Shown piece after piece: positions 42,463 through 52,319 of a stretch of DNA of 64,000 nt (within the stretch, counting starts at the first letter, position 1; the number at the start of each line of letters is the position of its first letter). Source of the stretch: Dasania phycosphaerae. Lineage in GTDB: Bacteria > Pseudomonadota > Gammaproteobacteria > Pseudomonadales > Dasaniaceae. The stretch covers positions 120,813-184,812 of the forward strand of contig NZ_JAPTGG010000010.1 in the NCBI RefSeq assembly GCF_026891035.1, read 5' to 3'. The translations under genes were made by a program, and so were the position numbers. The notes beneath the pieces are model-generated. The model saw nothing but the letters and a program-made list of their open reading frames with translations, was not told the origin of the DNA and did not search any database.

Positions 42463-44307
42463 ATGGCCGGCAGCAATTACCTGTGGCTAATCCCCTTCTT
42501 CCCTTTACTCAGCGCCACCCTATTGATGGTGACCGCGGGCCAGCTACCTAAAAAAATCATTGGTTTTTTAGGTGCCGGCTCCATTGCCTTGTCGGCCTTG
42601 TGTGTAGCACTGCAAGCACAGCATTTTTTAGCCAGCGGTGAAATTATGCAGGTCACCCTGTGGACTTGGATGAGTGTGGCAAATTTCGCCCCAGGCATCG
42701 CTTTTTATATAGATGGCTTAAGCATAGTGATGATGTCGGTGATTACCGGGGTAGGCTTTTTAATACACCTGTACTCACTAGAGTTTATGGATGATGACAG
42801 CTCCTACTCGCGCTACTTTGCCTATATGAATTTATTTGTCGCCGCCATGCTGCTATTGGTGATGGCCGACAATTTATTACTGCTGTACTTGGGCTGGGAA
42901 GGGGTGGGGGTATGCTCGTACTTACTGGTAGGCTTTTGGTATAGAGACCCAGCCAATGGCAAGGCCGCCCGTAAAGCCTTTGTGGTAACGCGGGTGGGTG
43001 ATGCCGCCATGGCGCTGGGATTATTTTTATTATTTACCGAACTGGGCAGCCTGGACATACAAACCCTGTTACTCGCCGCCGATAGCAAATGGCAAAGCGG
43101 CGACCTTATTCCCACCATAGCCACCGCCTTATTATTGGGCGGCGCGGTGGGCAAGTCAGCACAGCTGCCCTTACACACCTGGCTGCCCGATGCCATGGCT
43201 GGCCCCACCCCGGTTAGCGCGCTAATCCACGCCGCCACCATGGTCACCGCCGGGGTGTATTTAATCGCTCGCCATTACAGTTTATTTTTATTGGCCCCCA
43301 TCACTTTGGAGGCGGTAGCTTGGATAGGTCTGGCCACCTTATTAATTGCCGCCTTTACCGCCTTGGCACAGCAGGATATTAAACGCATCTTGGCCTACTC
43401 CACCATCAGCCAAATTGGCTATATGTTTTTAGCCTTGGGCGTAGGTGCCTTTAGCGCGGGTATTTTTCATCTAATGACCCACGCTTTTTTTAAGGCGCTG
43501 TTATTTTTAGCGGCAGGCGCAGTGATACATTGCCTGCACCATGAACATAATATTTTTAAAATGGGCGGCCTGCGTACCCGCCTACCCATAGTGTTTTGGA
43601 GTTTTCTTATCGGCAGTGCTGCCTTGGCGGCGCTGCCCTTTACCTCGGGTTTTTACAGTAAAGACCCCATTTTATTATCGGCTTGGGCCATGCCCAACAT
43701 AGGGAGTTATTTATGGGCGGGCGGTTTATTAGGCGCCTTGCTTACCGCCATCTATAGTTTTCGCTTAGTGTTTGTGGTTTTTTTTGGTGAGGCCAAAACT
43801 CTACCCAATAAACAGCCGGGCTGGAAAATGAGCCTGCCTTTAGCGCTGCTATGTTTGCTTTCCATAATCGGCGGTTGGTTTGTATTGCCGCTGGACCATG
43901 TATTCCCCGCTTACAGTCACGGTGAGATTAATCACAGTGTAGAAATCATCTCTATAGCCACGCCACTCATAGGCCTGGCTATTGCTTACGGTTTATTTTT
44001 GGGCAAGCAGCTTTCTATTAGCGGATTCACGCAATCAACGTTAGGCAAGGCACTGCAAAGCTTTTGCTTTAGTGGCTGGCGCTTTGATGCGCTATACCAA
44101 TTATTGTGGGTATGCCCCTATCAAGTGCTGGCGCAGCTATGGCGCAATGAACCCATCGATTACCTCTACCGCGGCATTGTTAGCTTAATGCAGTGGAGCA
44201 ATGAGCAACTAAGCAAACTACAAAGTGGTGAGTTGCGTTGGTATGCCACTTCTATGGTGTTTGGCTTAGTGATATTGGTGCTAATTATGTTGAGGAGCTT
44301 GTCATGA
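42463..44307 (+). CDS. nuoL: NuoL, complex I antiporter-like subunit
   Basis: NuoL (ND5 homologue) is the distal proton-pumping subunit with the long lateral helix. The 614-aa protein shows the antiporter-family blocks GWEGVGVCSYLLVGFW, KSAQLPLHTWLPDAMAGPTP, VSALIHAATMVTAGVYLI and ILAYSTISQIGYM, followed by HALFFKALLF-like MTHAFFKALLFLAAG. The C-terminal region ends with the terminal transmembrane helix after the lateral helix. Overlaps nuoM by four bases (ATGA). Confidence 0.98.
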   Translation: MAGSNYLWLIPFFPLLSATLLMVTAGQLPKKIIGFLGAGSIALSALCVALQAQHFLASGEIMQVTLWTWMSVANFAPGIAFYIDGLSIVMMSVITGVGFLIHLYSLEFMDDDSSYSRYFAYMNLFVAAMLLLVMADNLLLLYLGWEGVGVCSYLLVGFWYRDPANGKAARKAFVVTRVGDAAMALGLFLLFTELGSLDIQTLLLAADSKWQSGDLIPTIATALLLGGAVGKSAQLPLHTWLPDAMAGPTPVSALIHAATMVTAGVYLIARHYSLFLLAPITLEAVAWIGLATLLIAAFTALAQQDIKRILAYSTISQIGYMFLALGVGAFSAGIFHLMTHAFFKALLFLAAGAVIHCLHHEHNIFKMGGLRTRLPIVFWSFLIGSAALAALPFTSGFYSKDPILLSAWAMPNIGSYLWAGGLLGALLTAIYSFRLVFVVFFGEAKTLPNKQPGWKMSLPLALLCLLSIIGGWFVLPLDHVFPAYSHGEINHSVEIISIATPLIGLAIAYGLFLGKQLSISGFTQSTLGKALQSFCFSGWRFDALYQLLWVCPYQVLAQLWRNEPIDYLYRGIVSLMQWSNEQLSKLQSGELRWYATSMVFGLVILVLIMLRSLS

Positions 44308-45839
44308 GTTTAGCCCTGCTATTGGGGATATTGCTCGCGGGGGGCTTGGTCGCCTGGTTGTCCGAACGCTGGCATAAAGACCTGCCGCGCTGGCTATCGC
44401 TAGTCACCATTGGCCTGGCGCTATTGCAACTGGTCAGCAGTCTTAATGTACTGGCCCCCGATAGTTTTACTCTAGTGCCCGATGGCCGCGATGCCAGCAG
44501 CTGGTTAATCCATTATCAATTAGCTTGGATACCGCGCTTTGGTATTAGTTTTGAATTGGCCATGGATGGGCTCAGCCTTTTACTGGTACTGCTCACCCTG
44601 TTATTGGGCTTGGTAGCAGTAGCCTCCTCGTGGACAGAAATTGATTTTAAGCCCGGCTTCTTTCAAGCCAATTTACTGTGGACCTTGGCTGGTGTCTGCG
44701 GGGTGTTTTTAGCCTTAGACCTGTTGCTGTTCTTTTTATTTTGGGAGGTGATGCTCATCCCCATGTATTTACTAATAGCCATTTGGGGCCATGAGAATAA
44801 AGCCTATGCGGCGATGAAATTTTTTATTTTTACTCAGGTATCTGGCCTGCTGATGCTGCTCTCCATTATCACCCTGGCTTGGCAGGGCTATGTGCACAAT
44901 GGCTATTACAGTTTCAGCTATTTCGATTTACTAGCTCTACCACTAGATAGCACGCTGGCCTATTGTTTGATGCTGGGCTTTTTTATCGCCTTTGTGGTGA
45001 AGCTGCCCGCCTTTCCGGTACACACCTGGTTACCCGATGCCCACACCCAAGCCCCCACCGCAGGCAGTGTTTTGCTGGCTGGTATTTTATTAAAAACCGG
45101 TGCCTATGGCCTCATGCGTTTTAGCATTCCGCTGTTCCCCGAAGCCTCTATGCAATTTGCGCATATTGCCATGAGCCTAGGTGCCGCTGGGGTGATTTAC
45201 GGCGCTGTTTTAGCCTTTGCCCAAAGTGATTTTAAACGCTTGGTGGCCTATAGCAGCGTTAGCCATATGGGCTTTGTGTTATTGGGTTTATACGCTTGGA
45301 ATAGCTTGGCCATGCAGGGCGCAGTGATGCAAATGCTGGCCCACGGCGTTAGCACAGCCGCCTTGTTTATGATGGCCGGAGCGTTGCAGCAGCGACTGCA
45401 TACCCGCAATATGTTTAAGATGGGCGGGCTGTGGTACTACATGCCCCGCATGGGTGCCTGCGCCTTATTTTTTGCAGTGGCCTCATTAGGCTTGCCCGGG
45501 CTGGGTAATTTTGTTGCCGAGTTTTTAATTTTAGTGGGCCTGTTTGCGGTTAGCCCGGTGATGACCGCCATCGCCACCTTAGGCCTAATTACTGCTGCGG
45601 TGTATTCGCTGTGGATGATGCAGCAAACCTTTCAAGGCAAAACCCAATTAGCCACTAAAACCACTGCCAGCTTGCAGGATTTTGGCGGCCGTGAAATGTT
45701 TACCATGGCCGCCATGATGCTAGCCCTGCTATGGCTGGGCTTATACCCACAACCAGTACTGGATTTAGCGCAGCCTGTTATCGACAGTCTACAGGCGCTG
45801 GTTACCATCAGCCCTCAAATAGCCGAGGCCAGCCTATGA
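44304..45839 (+). CDS. nuoM: NuoM, complex I antiporter-like subunit
   Basis: NuoM (ND4 homologue) pumps protons through an Mrp-antiporter-like fold of about 14 helices. From the ATG at 44304 the product is 511 aa. The longer open frame starts inside nuoL and is rejected because ATGA overlap matches the rest of the operon. Conserved blocks are LLLFFLFWEVMLIPMYLLI, VKLPAFPVHTWLPDAHTQAP, GSVLLAGILLKTGAYGLMRF and VAYSSVSHMGFVLLG. Its end overlaps nuoN. Confidence 0.98.
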   Translation: MSLALLLGILLAGGLVAWLSERWHKDLPRWLSLVTIGLALLQLVSSLNVLAPDSFTLVPDGRDASSWLIHYQLAWIPRFGISFELAMDGLSLLLVLLTLLLGLVAVASSWTEIDFKPGFFQANLLWTLAGVCGVFLALDLLLFFLFWEVMLIPMYLLIAIWGHENKAYAAMKFFIFTQVSGLLMLLSIITLAWQGYVHNGYYSFSYFDLLALPLDSTLAYCLMLGFFIAFVVKLPAFPVHTWLPDAHTQAPTAGSVLLAGILLKTGAYGLMRFSIPLFPEASMQFAHIAMSLGAAGVIYGAVLAFAQSDFKRLVAYSSVSHMGFVLLGLYAWNSLAMQGAVMQMLAHGVSTAALFMMAGALQQRLHTRNMFKMGGLWYYMPRMGACALFFAVASLGLPGLGNFVAEFLILVGLFAVSPVMTAIATLGLITAAVYSLWMMQQTFQGKTQLATKTTASLQDFGGREMFTMAAMMLALLWLGLYPQPVLDLAQPVIDSLQALVTISPQIAEASL

Positions 45840-47281
45840 GCACCGCCGACTTACTCGCCTTGCTGCCCCTATTGGTGTTAAGTGTGGGGGCGCTACTCTT
45901 GATGCTGCAAATTGCCTTTATACGCAATGTGCAATTTAGCAGCGCTTTGACTTTGCTTATCTTTGCCTTGGCCGCTCTTTCCTGCGGCCCCGCCACCGAC
46001 TATGCTCCTAGGCTAGTCACCCCTTTACTCATCGCCGATAAATTAGCGCTGCTGTTTACTGCCCTGTTTTGCCTGGCGGGCTTTGTTACCACGGTGCTCT
46101 CTATGGATTATATGCAACGCCGTGGCGATCAACCTGAAGAGTATTACCTGCTGTTAATCCTCAGCAGTTTGGGTGCCTGCGTATTGGCTTACGCTGAACA
46201 TTTAGGCTCATTGATACTGGGAATGGAATTACTGTCGGTAGCGCTATACGCCCTGATTGCCTACCCCGACAAAAGCATACTGCCCCTAGAAGCGGCCAGT
46301 AAATATTTGGTGTTATCGGGAGCGGCCTCAGCCACTTTGTTATTCGGTTTTGCCCTGCTTTATGCCATTACCGGCAGCTTGGGCTTTAGCGACCTAGGCA
46401 CCCAGCTAGCGACTCAGCCCTCGGGTAATATCATGCTATTAGTAGCCATGGCTTTAATACTGGCCGGGCTGGGCTTTAAATTATCGCTGGTGCCTTTTCA
46501 TATGTGGACACCGGATGTATATCAAGGCGCGCCCTCACCGGTAACAGGTTTTTTAGCTTCGGTTGCCAAGGCGGCGATATTTTTGTTGTTTTTGCGCTTA
46601 TTTATAGACGCTAAATTATACCGCTACAACATGCTGCTAAATTGCCTAGCCTTGGTGGCCATACTCAGTATGTTAGTGGGCAATGTGTTAGCGCTGCAAC
46701 AAGATAATATTAAACGCATGCTGTCTTACTCCTCCATTGCCCACATGGGCTATCTGCTAATCATTCTTGTGGTGTGCGGCAGCAGTAATAACCGCGCACT
46801 GGCCATAGAGGCCGCCAGCTATTATTTAATTGCTTACACCGCTACCACCTTGGCAGCCTTTGGCTTACTCAGTTTAATATCGGCGCAACAGCAGCAGCGT
46901 GAAAATGTATTGCTGGATGATGTCAGCGGCCTGTTTTGGCAGCAGCCCTTATTAGCAGGCTTAATGCTTATTGCCCTGCTATCGCTGGCAGGCATACCCT
47001 TAACAGCGGGCTTTGTCGCCAAGTTTTATATTTTTAGCGCCGCCATTAGCGGCTATCACTGGGGTTTAATTGCCGCGCTCATTTTGGGTAGCGCCATAGG
47101 TATTTATTATTATTTGCGGGTAATTTTTTATATGAGCAAGCGCAACAGCCCCAGCTACACACTAGCATCCACCGCCAGCGGCTGGCATATCAGCAGCCTA
47201 AGCACAGCCTTAATGATAATTATTTTATTACTAGGCACTGCCCCACAGCCCCTAATGGCTTATTTAAGGTCTATACTCTAG
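45836..47281 (+). CDS. nuoN: NuoN, complex I antiporter-like subunit
   Basis: NuoN (ND2 homologue) is the proximal antiporter-like proton pump. From the ATG at 45836 it is 481 aa. The longer open frame reads through nuoM and is rejected. Visible are ELLSVALYALIAY, GFKLSLVPFHMWTPDVYQGAP, SPVTGFLASVAKAAIF and MLSYSSIAHMGYLLI. It is the last nuo gene. The following CBS-domain gene lies 45 nt downstream on the same strand. Confidence 0.98.
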   Translation: MSTADLLALLPLLVLSVGALLLMLQIAFIRNVQFSSALTLLIFALAALSCGPATDYAPRLVTPLLIADKLALLFTALFCLAGFVTTVLSMDYMQRRGDQPEEYYLLLILSSLGACVLAYAEHLGSLILGMELLSVALYALIAYPDKSILPLEAASKYLVLSGAASATLLFGFALLYAITGSLGFSDLGTQLATQPSGNIMLLVAMALILAGLGFKLSLVPFHMWTPDVYQGAPSPVTGFLASVAKAAIFLLFLRLFIDAKLYRYNMLLNCLALVAILSMLVGNVLALQQDNIKRMLSYSSIAHMGYLLIILVVCGSSNNRALAIEAASYYLIAYTATTLAAFGLLSLISAQQQQRENVLLDDVSGLFWQQPLLAGLMLIALLSLAGIPLTAGFVAKFYIFSAAISGYHWGLIAALILGSAIGIYYYLRVIFYMSKRNSPSYTLASTASGWHISSLSTALMIIILLLGTAPQPLMAYLRSIL

Positions 47282-47326
47282 TTAACGAACCACCCAAAGC
47301 CCAATTAATAACAAGAGGTAGCCCCT

Positions 47327-47728
47327 ATGCTGAAATCGATAGACCTGCGGGATTATATGAACCCCACCCCTATGACTATTAAACCCGACGCCAATTTATT
47401 GGATGCCATGGAATTAATTATTAAACACAAAGTATCAGGCCTATGTGTAGTGGATGATCACCACCACCTCGTCGGCGTGCTCTCAGAAATGGATTGTTTA
47501 AAAGGTGTGCTCAGTGCCACCTATAATGAAAGCGGGGTAGGTGCTGTTAGCAACTATATGTATAGCGAAAATATTGTCACCGCCAGCCCACAGGATGATA
47601 TCGTCGACGTAGCGCAGGATATGCTATTAAAAAGCCATCGTCGTCGCCCAGTAATAGAAAACGGTAAACTCGTTGGCCAAGTGACTTGCAGGCGTTTACT
47701 GGCTGCCGTTAAAGATTTCCCGCATTAA
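47327..47728 (+). CDS. Two-CBS-domain protein
   Basis: This 133-aa cytoplasmic protein consists almost entirely of a CBS pair (residues ~10-62 and ~74-128), with typical blocks ELIIKHKVSGLCVVDDHHHLVGVLSEMD and RRRPVIENGKLVGQVTCRRLL (each under the family pattern). CBS pairs usually bind adenine nucleotides (AMP, ATP, NAD) and regulate an attached or partner protein. There is no catalytic domain. AGAGGT precedes the ATG, and it may be co-transcribed with nuo because no terminator lies before it. A link to complex I is possible but unproven. Confidence 0.88.
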   Translation: MLKSIDLRDYMNPTPMTIKPDANLLDAMELIIKHKVSGLCVVDDHHHLVGVLSEMDCLKGVLSATYNESGVGAVSNYMYSENIVTASPQDDIVDVAQDMLLKSHRRRPVIENGKLVGQVTCRRLLAAVKDFPH

Positions 47729-47774
47729 ATTTTAGCCAGCCACTAAGCATATCGATTTCAGCCAATTTTTAGCC

Positions 47775-47798
47775 TTGCTACCCCACAGCGGGTAGCAA
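47775..47798 (+). terminator. Probable terminator of the nuo/CBS transcription unit
   Basis: TTGCTACCC (47775-47783) pairs with GGGTAGCAA (47790-47798) across a 6-nt loop and is followed by TTT. It lies about 50 nt after the CBS gene. The short T run makes efficiency uncertain. Confidence 0.55.
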
Positions 47799-47847
47799 TT
47801 TAAACCTCAGCTCCCGCGCTACCCTCTTAGGGCTAAGCCCATCGCCA

Positions 47848-48528
47848 TTACAAAGCCCCTAATTTTTGACTCTGTGCATTAGCAGTATCTTGCAGCCAGG
47901 CCAACAAGGGCTGCCAGCTTTCAATATCCTTAGCCACCGCCGAGGCAGGCATGTCAAAAATCCCCTTACCCTCTTCGTTGGCTTTTATATATTGCTGGGT
48001 ATCACGCAGGGTGGCGATAAAAGGTATGCCTAGGGAGTTTAAAAACTTTTCCAAACGCTGGTACACCAAGGTATTTTTTCTAGCGCGGTTAGCTACCACG
48101 GCAATGCGGCCATCCTCACGCTTAAACTTACCCTGCAATAATAGCTCGGCAATAAAACGTGCTACTGCATGTATATCAATGGCGGAAGGCAATACCGGTA
48201 TCAACATGGCATCACATTCCATTAACACCGCTCTAAACTGAATCACATCTAAACCCGAAGGCGTATCCACTATTACCCGTTGAGTATCGCGCTCTGGCCG
48301 TATAAACCAGCTGGCAGTCACATGTTTGGGCTGCTTATAGGCGGGGATAATTTGTATGGGCTGAGATTTTTCGGGGCGGCGACTTACCCAAAAAGAGCTG
48401 GAGCCTTGGCTGTCATAGTCGATTAACGCCGTCTTCAACTGCTGGGCACAATAATAACTGGCCAAATTAGTGGCCAGCGTGGTTTTACCGGCACCACCTT
48501 TGGCATTAACTACTGCAACTCGAAACAT
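47848..48528 (-). CDS. Orphan ParA/MinD-family ATPase
   Basis: From the ATG at 48528 the product is 226 aa with a deviant Walker A motif KGGAGKTT near residues 11-18 (VVNAKGGAGKTTLATNLASYY), LIDYDSQGSSSFWVSRR and VIVDTPSGLD. The start is preferred because AGGA lies just upstream; an ATG six codons earlier lacks one. ParA-type proteins use ATP-dependent nucleoid or membrane binding to position DNA, chemosensory arrays or other cargo. No parB or recognisable cargo gene is adjacent, so the cargo is unknown. It diverges from topB. Confidence 0.88.
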   Translation of the reverse strand: MFRVAVVNAKGGAGKTTLATNLASYYCAQQLKTALIDYDSQGSSSFWVSRRPEKSQPIQIIPAYKQPKHVTASWFIRPERDTQRVIVDTPSGLDVIQFRAVLMECDAMLIPVLPSAIDIHAVARFIAELLLQGKFKREDGRIAVVANRARKNTLVYQRLEKFLNSLGIPFIATLRDTQQYIKANEEGKGIFDMPASAVAKDIESWQPLLAWLQDTANAQSQKLGAL

Positions 48529-48667
48529 GCTTCCTGCTTTTATCATTAGAATATTAGCTAAGTGTAGTCTTAAAAAACTACGCTTGGAATAGCCAGCGCT
48601 CTATGAACAAAACTCTAAATAACACCCCACCTAGACAACTGTTTAAACATACAGTAATCTGCCAGCT

Positions 48668-50629
48668 ATGATCCTTTATATAGCCGAAAAACCCAGCCTG
48701 GGCCGCGCCATAGCCGACGCCTTACCCCGGCCCCATAAAAAGGGCGAGGGCTGCATTTATGTAGGCAATGGTGATTGCGTGAGCTGGTGTGTGGGCCATT
48801 TGTTGGAGCAAAGCCAGCCACAGGCCTATGATCCGGCCTATAAACAGTGGCGCATGGAACACCTGCCCATCATACCCAGCCAATGGCAGCTGCAAGCCAA
48901 GGCCAGCGCCAAAAAGCAGTTAGCGGTACTAGGCAAGCTGATTAAACAAGCTCAGCAACTGGTACACGCTGGCGACCCCGACCGCGAAGGGCAGTTGTTG
49001 GTAGACCAAGTGTTACACCACTTTAAGGTCAGCGGCAGCAAACTCGCCAGCATACAGCGCTGCCTGATTAGCGATTTAAATACCCCTGCCGTTGCTAAAG
49101 CCTTACAGCAATTGCGGCCCAATAGTGAGTTTAAGCCGCTATCTACCTCGGCCTTGGCGCGCTCGCGCGCCGACTGGCTATATGGCATTAATATGACCCG
49201 CGCTTACACCTTACAAGGGCGCAAGGTGGGCTATGAGGGCGTGCTCTCGGTGGGGCGGGTGCAAACCCCACTGCTGGGCTTAGTCGTGCAGCGCGACCGC
49301 GATATAGAAAATTTTATCGCCAAGCCTTTTTACCAAGTCATCGCCCATATAGAAACACCCCAAGGAGATAGCTTTAAAGCTAAATGGCAACCCAGCCTAG
49401 CCTGCCAGCCCTATCAAGACGAAGAGGGGCGTGTGCTGTCAAAACAATTGGCCGAGCATGTAGTGGCCAGCATTAACGGCCAGCCCGCCCTAGTTTGCAG
49501 CAGCCGCAATAGCCGTAAGAAACAGGCCGCGCCACTGCCCTATAATTTATCGGCACTGCAAATCGATGCCGCTAAACGCTACGGCCTTAGCGCACAACAG
49601 GTGTTGGATAGCTGCCAGAGCCTATATGAACGTCACAAGCTGCTCACCTACCCACGCTCGGATAATCGCTACCTGCCCGCCCAGCACTTGCAACAGGGGC
49701 CGGCGGTGCTCGCCGCCATAGCCCATAATAGCGAGGCCCTACAAAGTGCTGTGAGCGAGGCCGACCCCAGCCTCAAAAGCAAAGCCTGGAACGACAGCAA
49801 GGTACAGGCCCATCACGCTATCATCCCCACCGAAAAGCGCGCTCAGCTTAGCGCACTTAATAGTACTGAACGTAAGCTGTATGAATTAGTTGCCAGGCAA
49901 TACATTGCGCAGTTTTACCCACCCCATGAATACAGCGACAGCGAAATACAATTACAAATTGCCGGTGGCCATTTTATTGCCAAGGCCAAGCAAAGCTTGG
50001 TCGCGGGCTGGAAAGCTTTATTTGCCAGCGATAACAACAAACAGAAAAAATCAGAGGCGGCACTTAACAGCTCGCTGCCCGCAGTGAAAAAAGGCGAGCA
50101 ATTACTGTGCAGCCATGGCCAGTGTTTGGAAAAACAAACCACCCCGCCCAAACCGTTTGACGATGCCAGCTTATTAGCGGCCATGACCGGTATAGCCCGC
50201 TATGTACAAGACCCAGAACTAAAAAAAGTGTTAAAAGACAGCGACGGCCTAGGCACCGAAGCCACCCGTGCAGGTATTATAGAATTATTATTTAAGCGAG
50301 AGTTTTTACTGCGCCAAGGCAAAAGCATACGCGCCAGCGCAGCGGGCAAAGCCCTAATTAACAGCCTGCCCACCACCGCGACCTTAGCCGATATGACAGC
50401 CCGCTGGGAAATGCAGCTTAATGCCATAAGCTTAAAAGAACAAAACTACCAAAGCTTTATGCAGCCGCTAGAACAAACACTTAATGCGCTAATTAGCCAA
50501 AGCCAAAGTGCCAGCCTTAGCAGCTTGCGAGGGGTTAAAAGTCCAGGTAAAAGCTTTAAGAAAAAAACCGCTAACCGTCACAATAACCATAAAAAAACAC
50601 GCAACCTTGCTAACAAGCGAGCGGGTTAA
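48668..50629 (+). CDS. topB: DNA topoisomerase III
   Basis: This type IA topoisomerase decatenates DNA and resolves recombination intermediates, often with RecQ. The 653-aa protein has the TOPRIM domain (MILYIAEKPSLGRAIADALP with Glu7, and GDPDREGQ with Asp103/Asp105). The active-site tyrosine is in LTYPRSDNRYL (Tyr328), at the same position as in the E. coli enzyme. A Lys/Asn/Arg-rich C-terminal tail of about 40 residues likely binds DNA. There is no zinc-ribbon domain as in TopA. The gene stands alone between divergent parA-like and convergent transporter genes. Confidence 0.97.
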   Translation: MILYIAEKPSLGRAIADALPRPHKKGEGCIYVGNGDCVSWCVGHLLEQSQPQAYDPAYKQWRMEHLPIIPSQWQLQAKASAKKQLAVLGKLIKQAQQLVHAGDPDREGQLLVDQVLHHFKVSGSKLASIQRCLISDLNTPAVAKALQQLRPNSEFKPLSTSALARSRADWLYGINMTRAYTLQGRKVGYEGVLSVGRVQTPLLGLVVQRDRDIENFIAKPFYQVIAHIETPQGDSFKAKWQPSLACQPYQDEEGRVLSKQLAEHVVASINGQPALVCSSRNSRKKQAAPLPYNLSALQIDAAKRYGLSAQQVLDSCQSLYERHKLLTYPRSDNRYLPAQHLQQGPAVLAAIAHNSEALQSAVSEADPSLKSKAWNDSKVQAHHAIIPTEKRAQLSALNSTERKLYELVARQYIAQFYPPHEYSDSEIQLQIAGGHFIAKAKQSLVAGWKALFASDNNKQKKSEAALNSSLPAVKKGEQLLCSHGQCLEKQTTPPKPFDDASLLAAMTGIARYVQDPELKKVLKDSDGLGTEATRAGIIELLFKREFLLRQGKSIRASAAGKALINSLPTTATLADMTARWEMQLNAISLKEQNYQSFMQPLEQTLNALISQSQSASLSSLRGVKSPGKSFKKKTANRHNNHKKTRNLANKRAG

Positions 50630-50680
50630 CCTAGGCTGCCGAATATGACAGCGAGCAGCTTCAACAAACGGATAAGCGGC

Positions 50681-52282
50681 TTATTCCAACAAGGGTATAG
50701 CCGACAATAAACCTTGTGTATAAGGGTGCTGTGGTTGCTGATATATAGCCTCGGTATCGCCCTGCTCCACCAAGTGACCGTGATGCATGACCAGCACTCT
50801 GTCGCAGAGGCTGCGTACTACCGATAAATCATGGGAGATAAACAGCATGGTTAAATTATGCTTTTCTACCAGCTCTAAAATCAGGCTTAGTATTTGTGCC
50901 TGTATGGTCACATCCAACGCCGACACTGGCTCGTCGGCGATAATTAATTCTGGTTTGGTGGCTATAGCACGGCCTATGGCGATACGCTGACGCTGGCCAC
51001 CAGAAAACTCATGGGGGTATTTACGCAAACTGCTTCTGGCCAGACCTACATCATCTAATAGCATTAGCACTTGTTCATGCACCGTTTTTTTTGTGGCTAA
51101 GCCATGTAGCAATAAAGGTTCGGCTAAGGTATCAAAAACTGTCATGCGCGGGTTAAGCGAGGCATAGGGGTCTTGAAAAATCATTTGCATACGCCTGCGC
51201 ATTGTTTTTAGCGATTTTGCCGGCATGCCCACTAACTCTTGATCATCAAAACGTATAGAGCCAGCCGTCACTGGTAATAACTGTAATAGCGAGCGCCCCA
51301 CGGTAGACTTGCCGGAGCCAGACTCTCCCACTAGGCCGACAATCTCGCCACGGTTAATGGTAAAGCTCACATCATCAACCGCTTTATTGAGATTTTTTTT
51401 GCGTTTAAACCATGAACCCGAGCGGCTGGCAAAATAGGTTTTTAAGCCACTAACCTGTAATAGTGCGTTAGCACTTTTTGCTTCGCCGCCAACTTTAGCC
51501 CCCGAGGGTATAGAGGCCAACAGTTTTTGAGTATAAGCCTGTTGGCTATGTTTAAACACCTCATCGCGGCTGCCCTGCTCTACCTGATCGCCCTGGTACA
51601 TCACCAACACCTTATCGGCTATATCCGACACCACGGCTAAGTCATGGCTGATAAATAACAGTGCAATATTATGGCGCTGCTGTAGCTCTTTTATTAAGGC
51701 TAATATTTGCGCCTGTATGGTGACATCTAAAGCGGTAGTGGGCTCATCGGCAATGAGTAGTTTAGGCTCGGTGATCAGCGCCATCGCAATCATCACCCGC
51801 TGACGCATACCACCCGAAAATTGATGTGGGTATTGCTCATAGGCCGCAGCAGGATTTTTAATACCCACCTCATCAAGCACGGCTATAGCCCGCTGGGCTG
51901 CTTCGGTGCGGCTGTAGGAACGGTGATAGACCAACGGCTCTATTAGCTGCTCACCCACGGTTAAAAAAGGGTTTAGGCTAGTCATGGGATCTTGAAAAAT
52001 CATCGCTATATCGCTGCCGCGTATACGGCGCAAAGCAGCTTCATCCATGCTTAATAAATCATGGCCACTAAATAAAGCCGTGCCGCTTTCTATTTTGCCA
52101 GGTGGTTTAGGGATTAAATTTAGCAGGCTATAACAACTAACAGACTTACCCGAACCCGACTCGCCCACTATCGCCAGGGTTTCGCCTTTATCTATAGTAA
52201 AGCTAATATTGTTAACTGCCTTTACCACGCCATTACGGGTATGAAATGAAACTGTTAAGTTGTTAACCTCTAGCAATGCCAT
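50681..52282 (-). CDS. Double-domain peptide ABC transporter ATPase (OppD-OppF fusion type)
   Basis: This 533-aa protein contains two complete ABC ATPase modules, equivalent to OppD/DppD plus OppF/DppF in one chain. Each module has Walker A (GESGSGKS), a signature (FSGGMRQRVMIA in the first, FSGGQRQRIAIG in the second), Walker B (LLIADEPTTALD and LIIADEPVSALD) and an H-loop (ISHDLAVV / ISHDLSVV). The joining region lies around residues 255-285. YejF and other fused importer ATPases have the same layout. It follows oppC on the same strand, separated by 93 nt that hold a heptad-repeat array. Confidence 0.95.
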   Translation of the reverse strand: MALLEVNNLTVSFHTRNGVVKAVNNISFTIDKGETLAIVGESGSGKSVSCYSLLNLIPKPPGKIESGTALFSGHDLLSMDEAALRRIRGSDIAMIFQDPMTSLNPFLTVGEQLIEPLVYHRSYSRTEAAQRAIAVLDEVGIKNPAAAYEQYPHQFSGGMRQRVMIAMALITEPKLLIADEPTTALDVTIQAQILALIKELQQRHNIALLFISHDLAVVSDIADKVLVMYQGDQVEQGSRDEVFKHSQQAYTQKLLASIPSGAKVGGEAKSANALLQVSGLKTYFASRSGSWFKRKKNLNKAVDDVSFTINRGEIVGLVGESGSGKSTVGRSLLQLLPVTAGSIRFDDQELVGMPAKSLKTMRRRMQMIFQDPYASLNPRMTVFDTLAEPLLLHGLATKKTVHEQVLMLLDDVGLARSSLRKYPHEFSGGQRQRIAIGRAIATKPELIIADEPVSALDVTIQAQILSLILELVEKHNLTMLFISHDLSVVRSLCDRVLVMHHGHLVEQGDTEAIYQQPQHPYTQGLLSAIPLLE

Positions 52283-52319
52283 AGTTTTTCCGCTGCGTTT
52301 GTTTGAATTAATCTTTTCT

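Noticed and set aside
44238..44303. Upstream start for nuoM inside nuoL
   Set aside because: The four-base ATGA overlap at 44304 matches the pattern of other nuo junctions, and the family N-terminus starts there.
45731..45835. Upstream start for nuoN inside nuoM
   Set aside because: The added sequence is hydrophilic out-of-frame nuoM; the ATGA overlap at 45836 gives the normal NuoN N-terminus.
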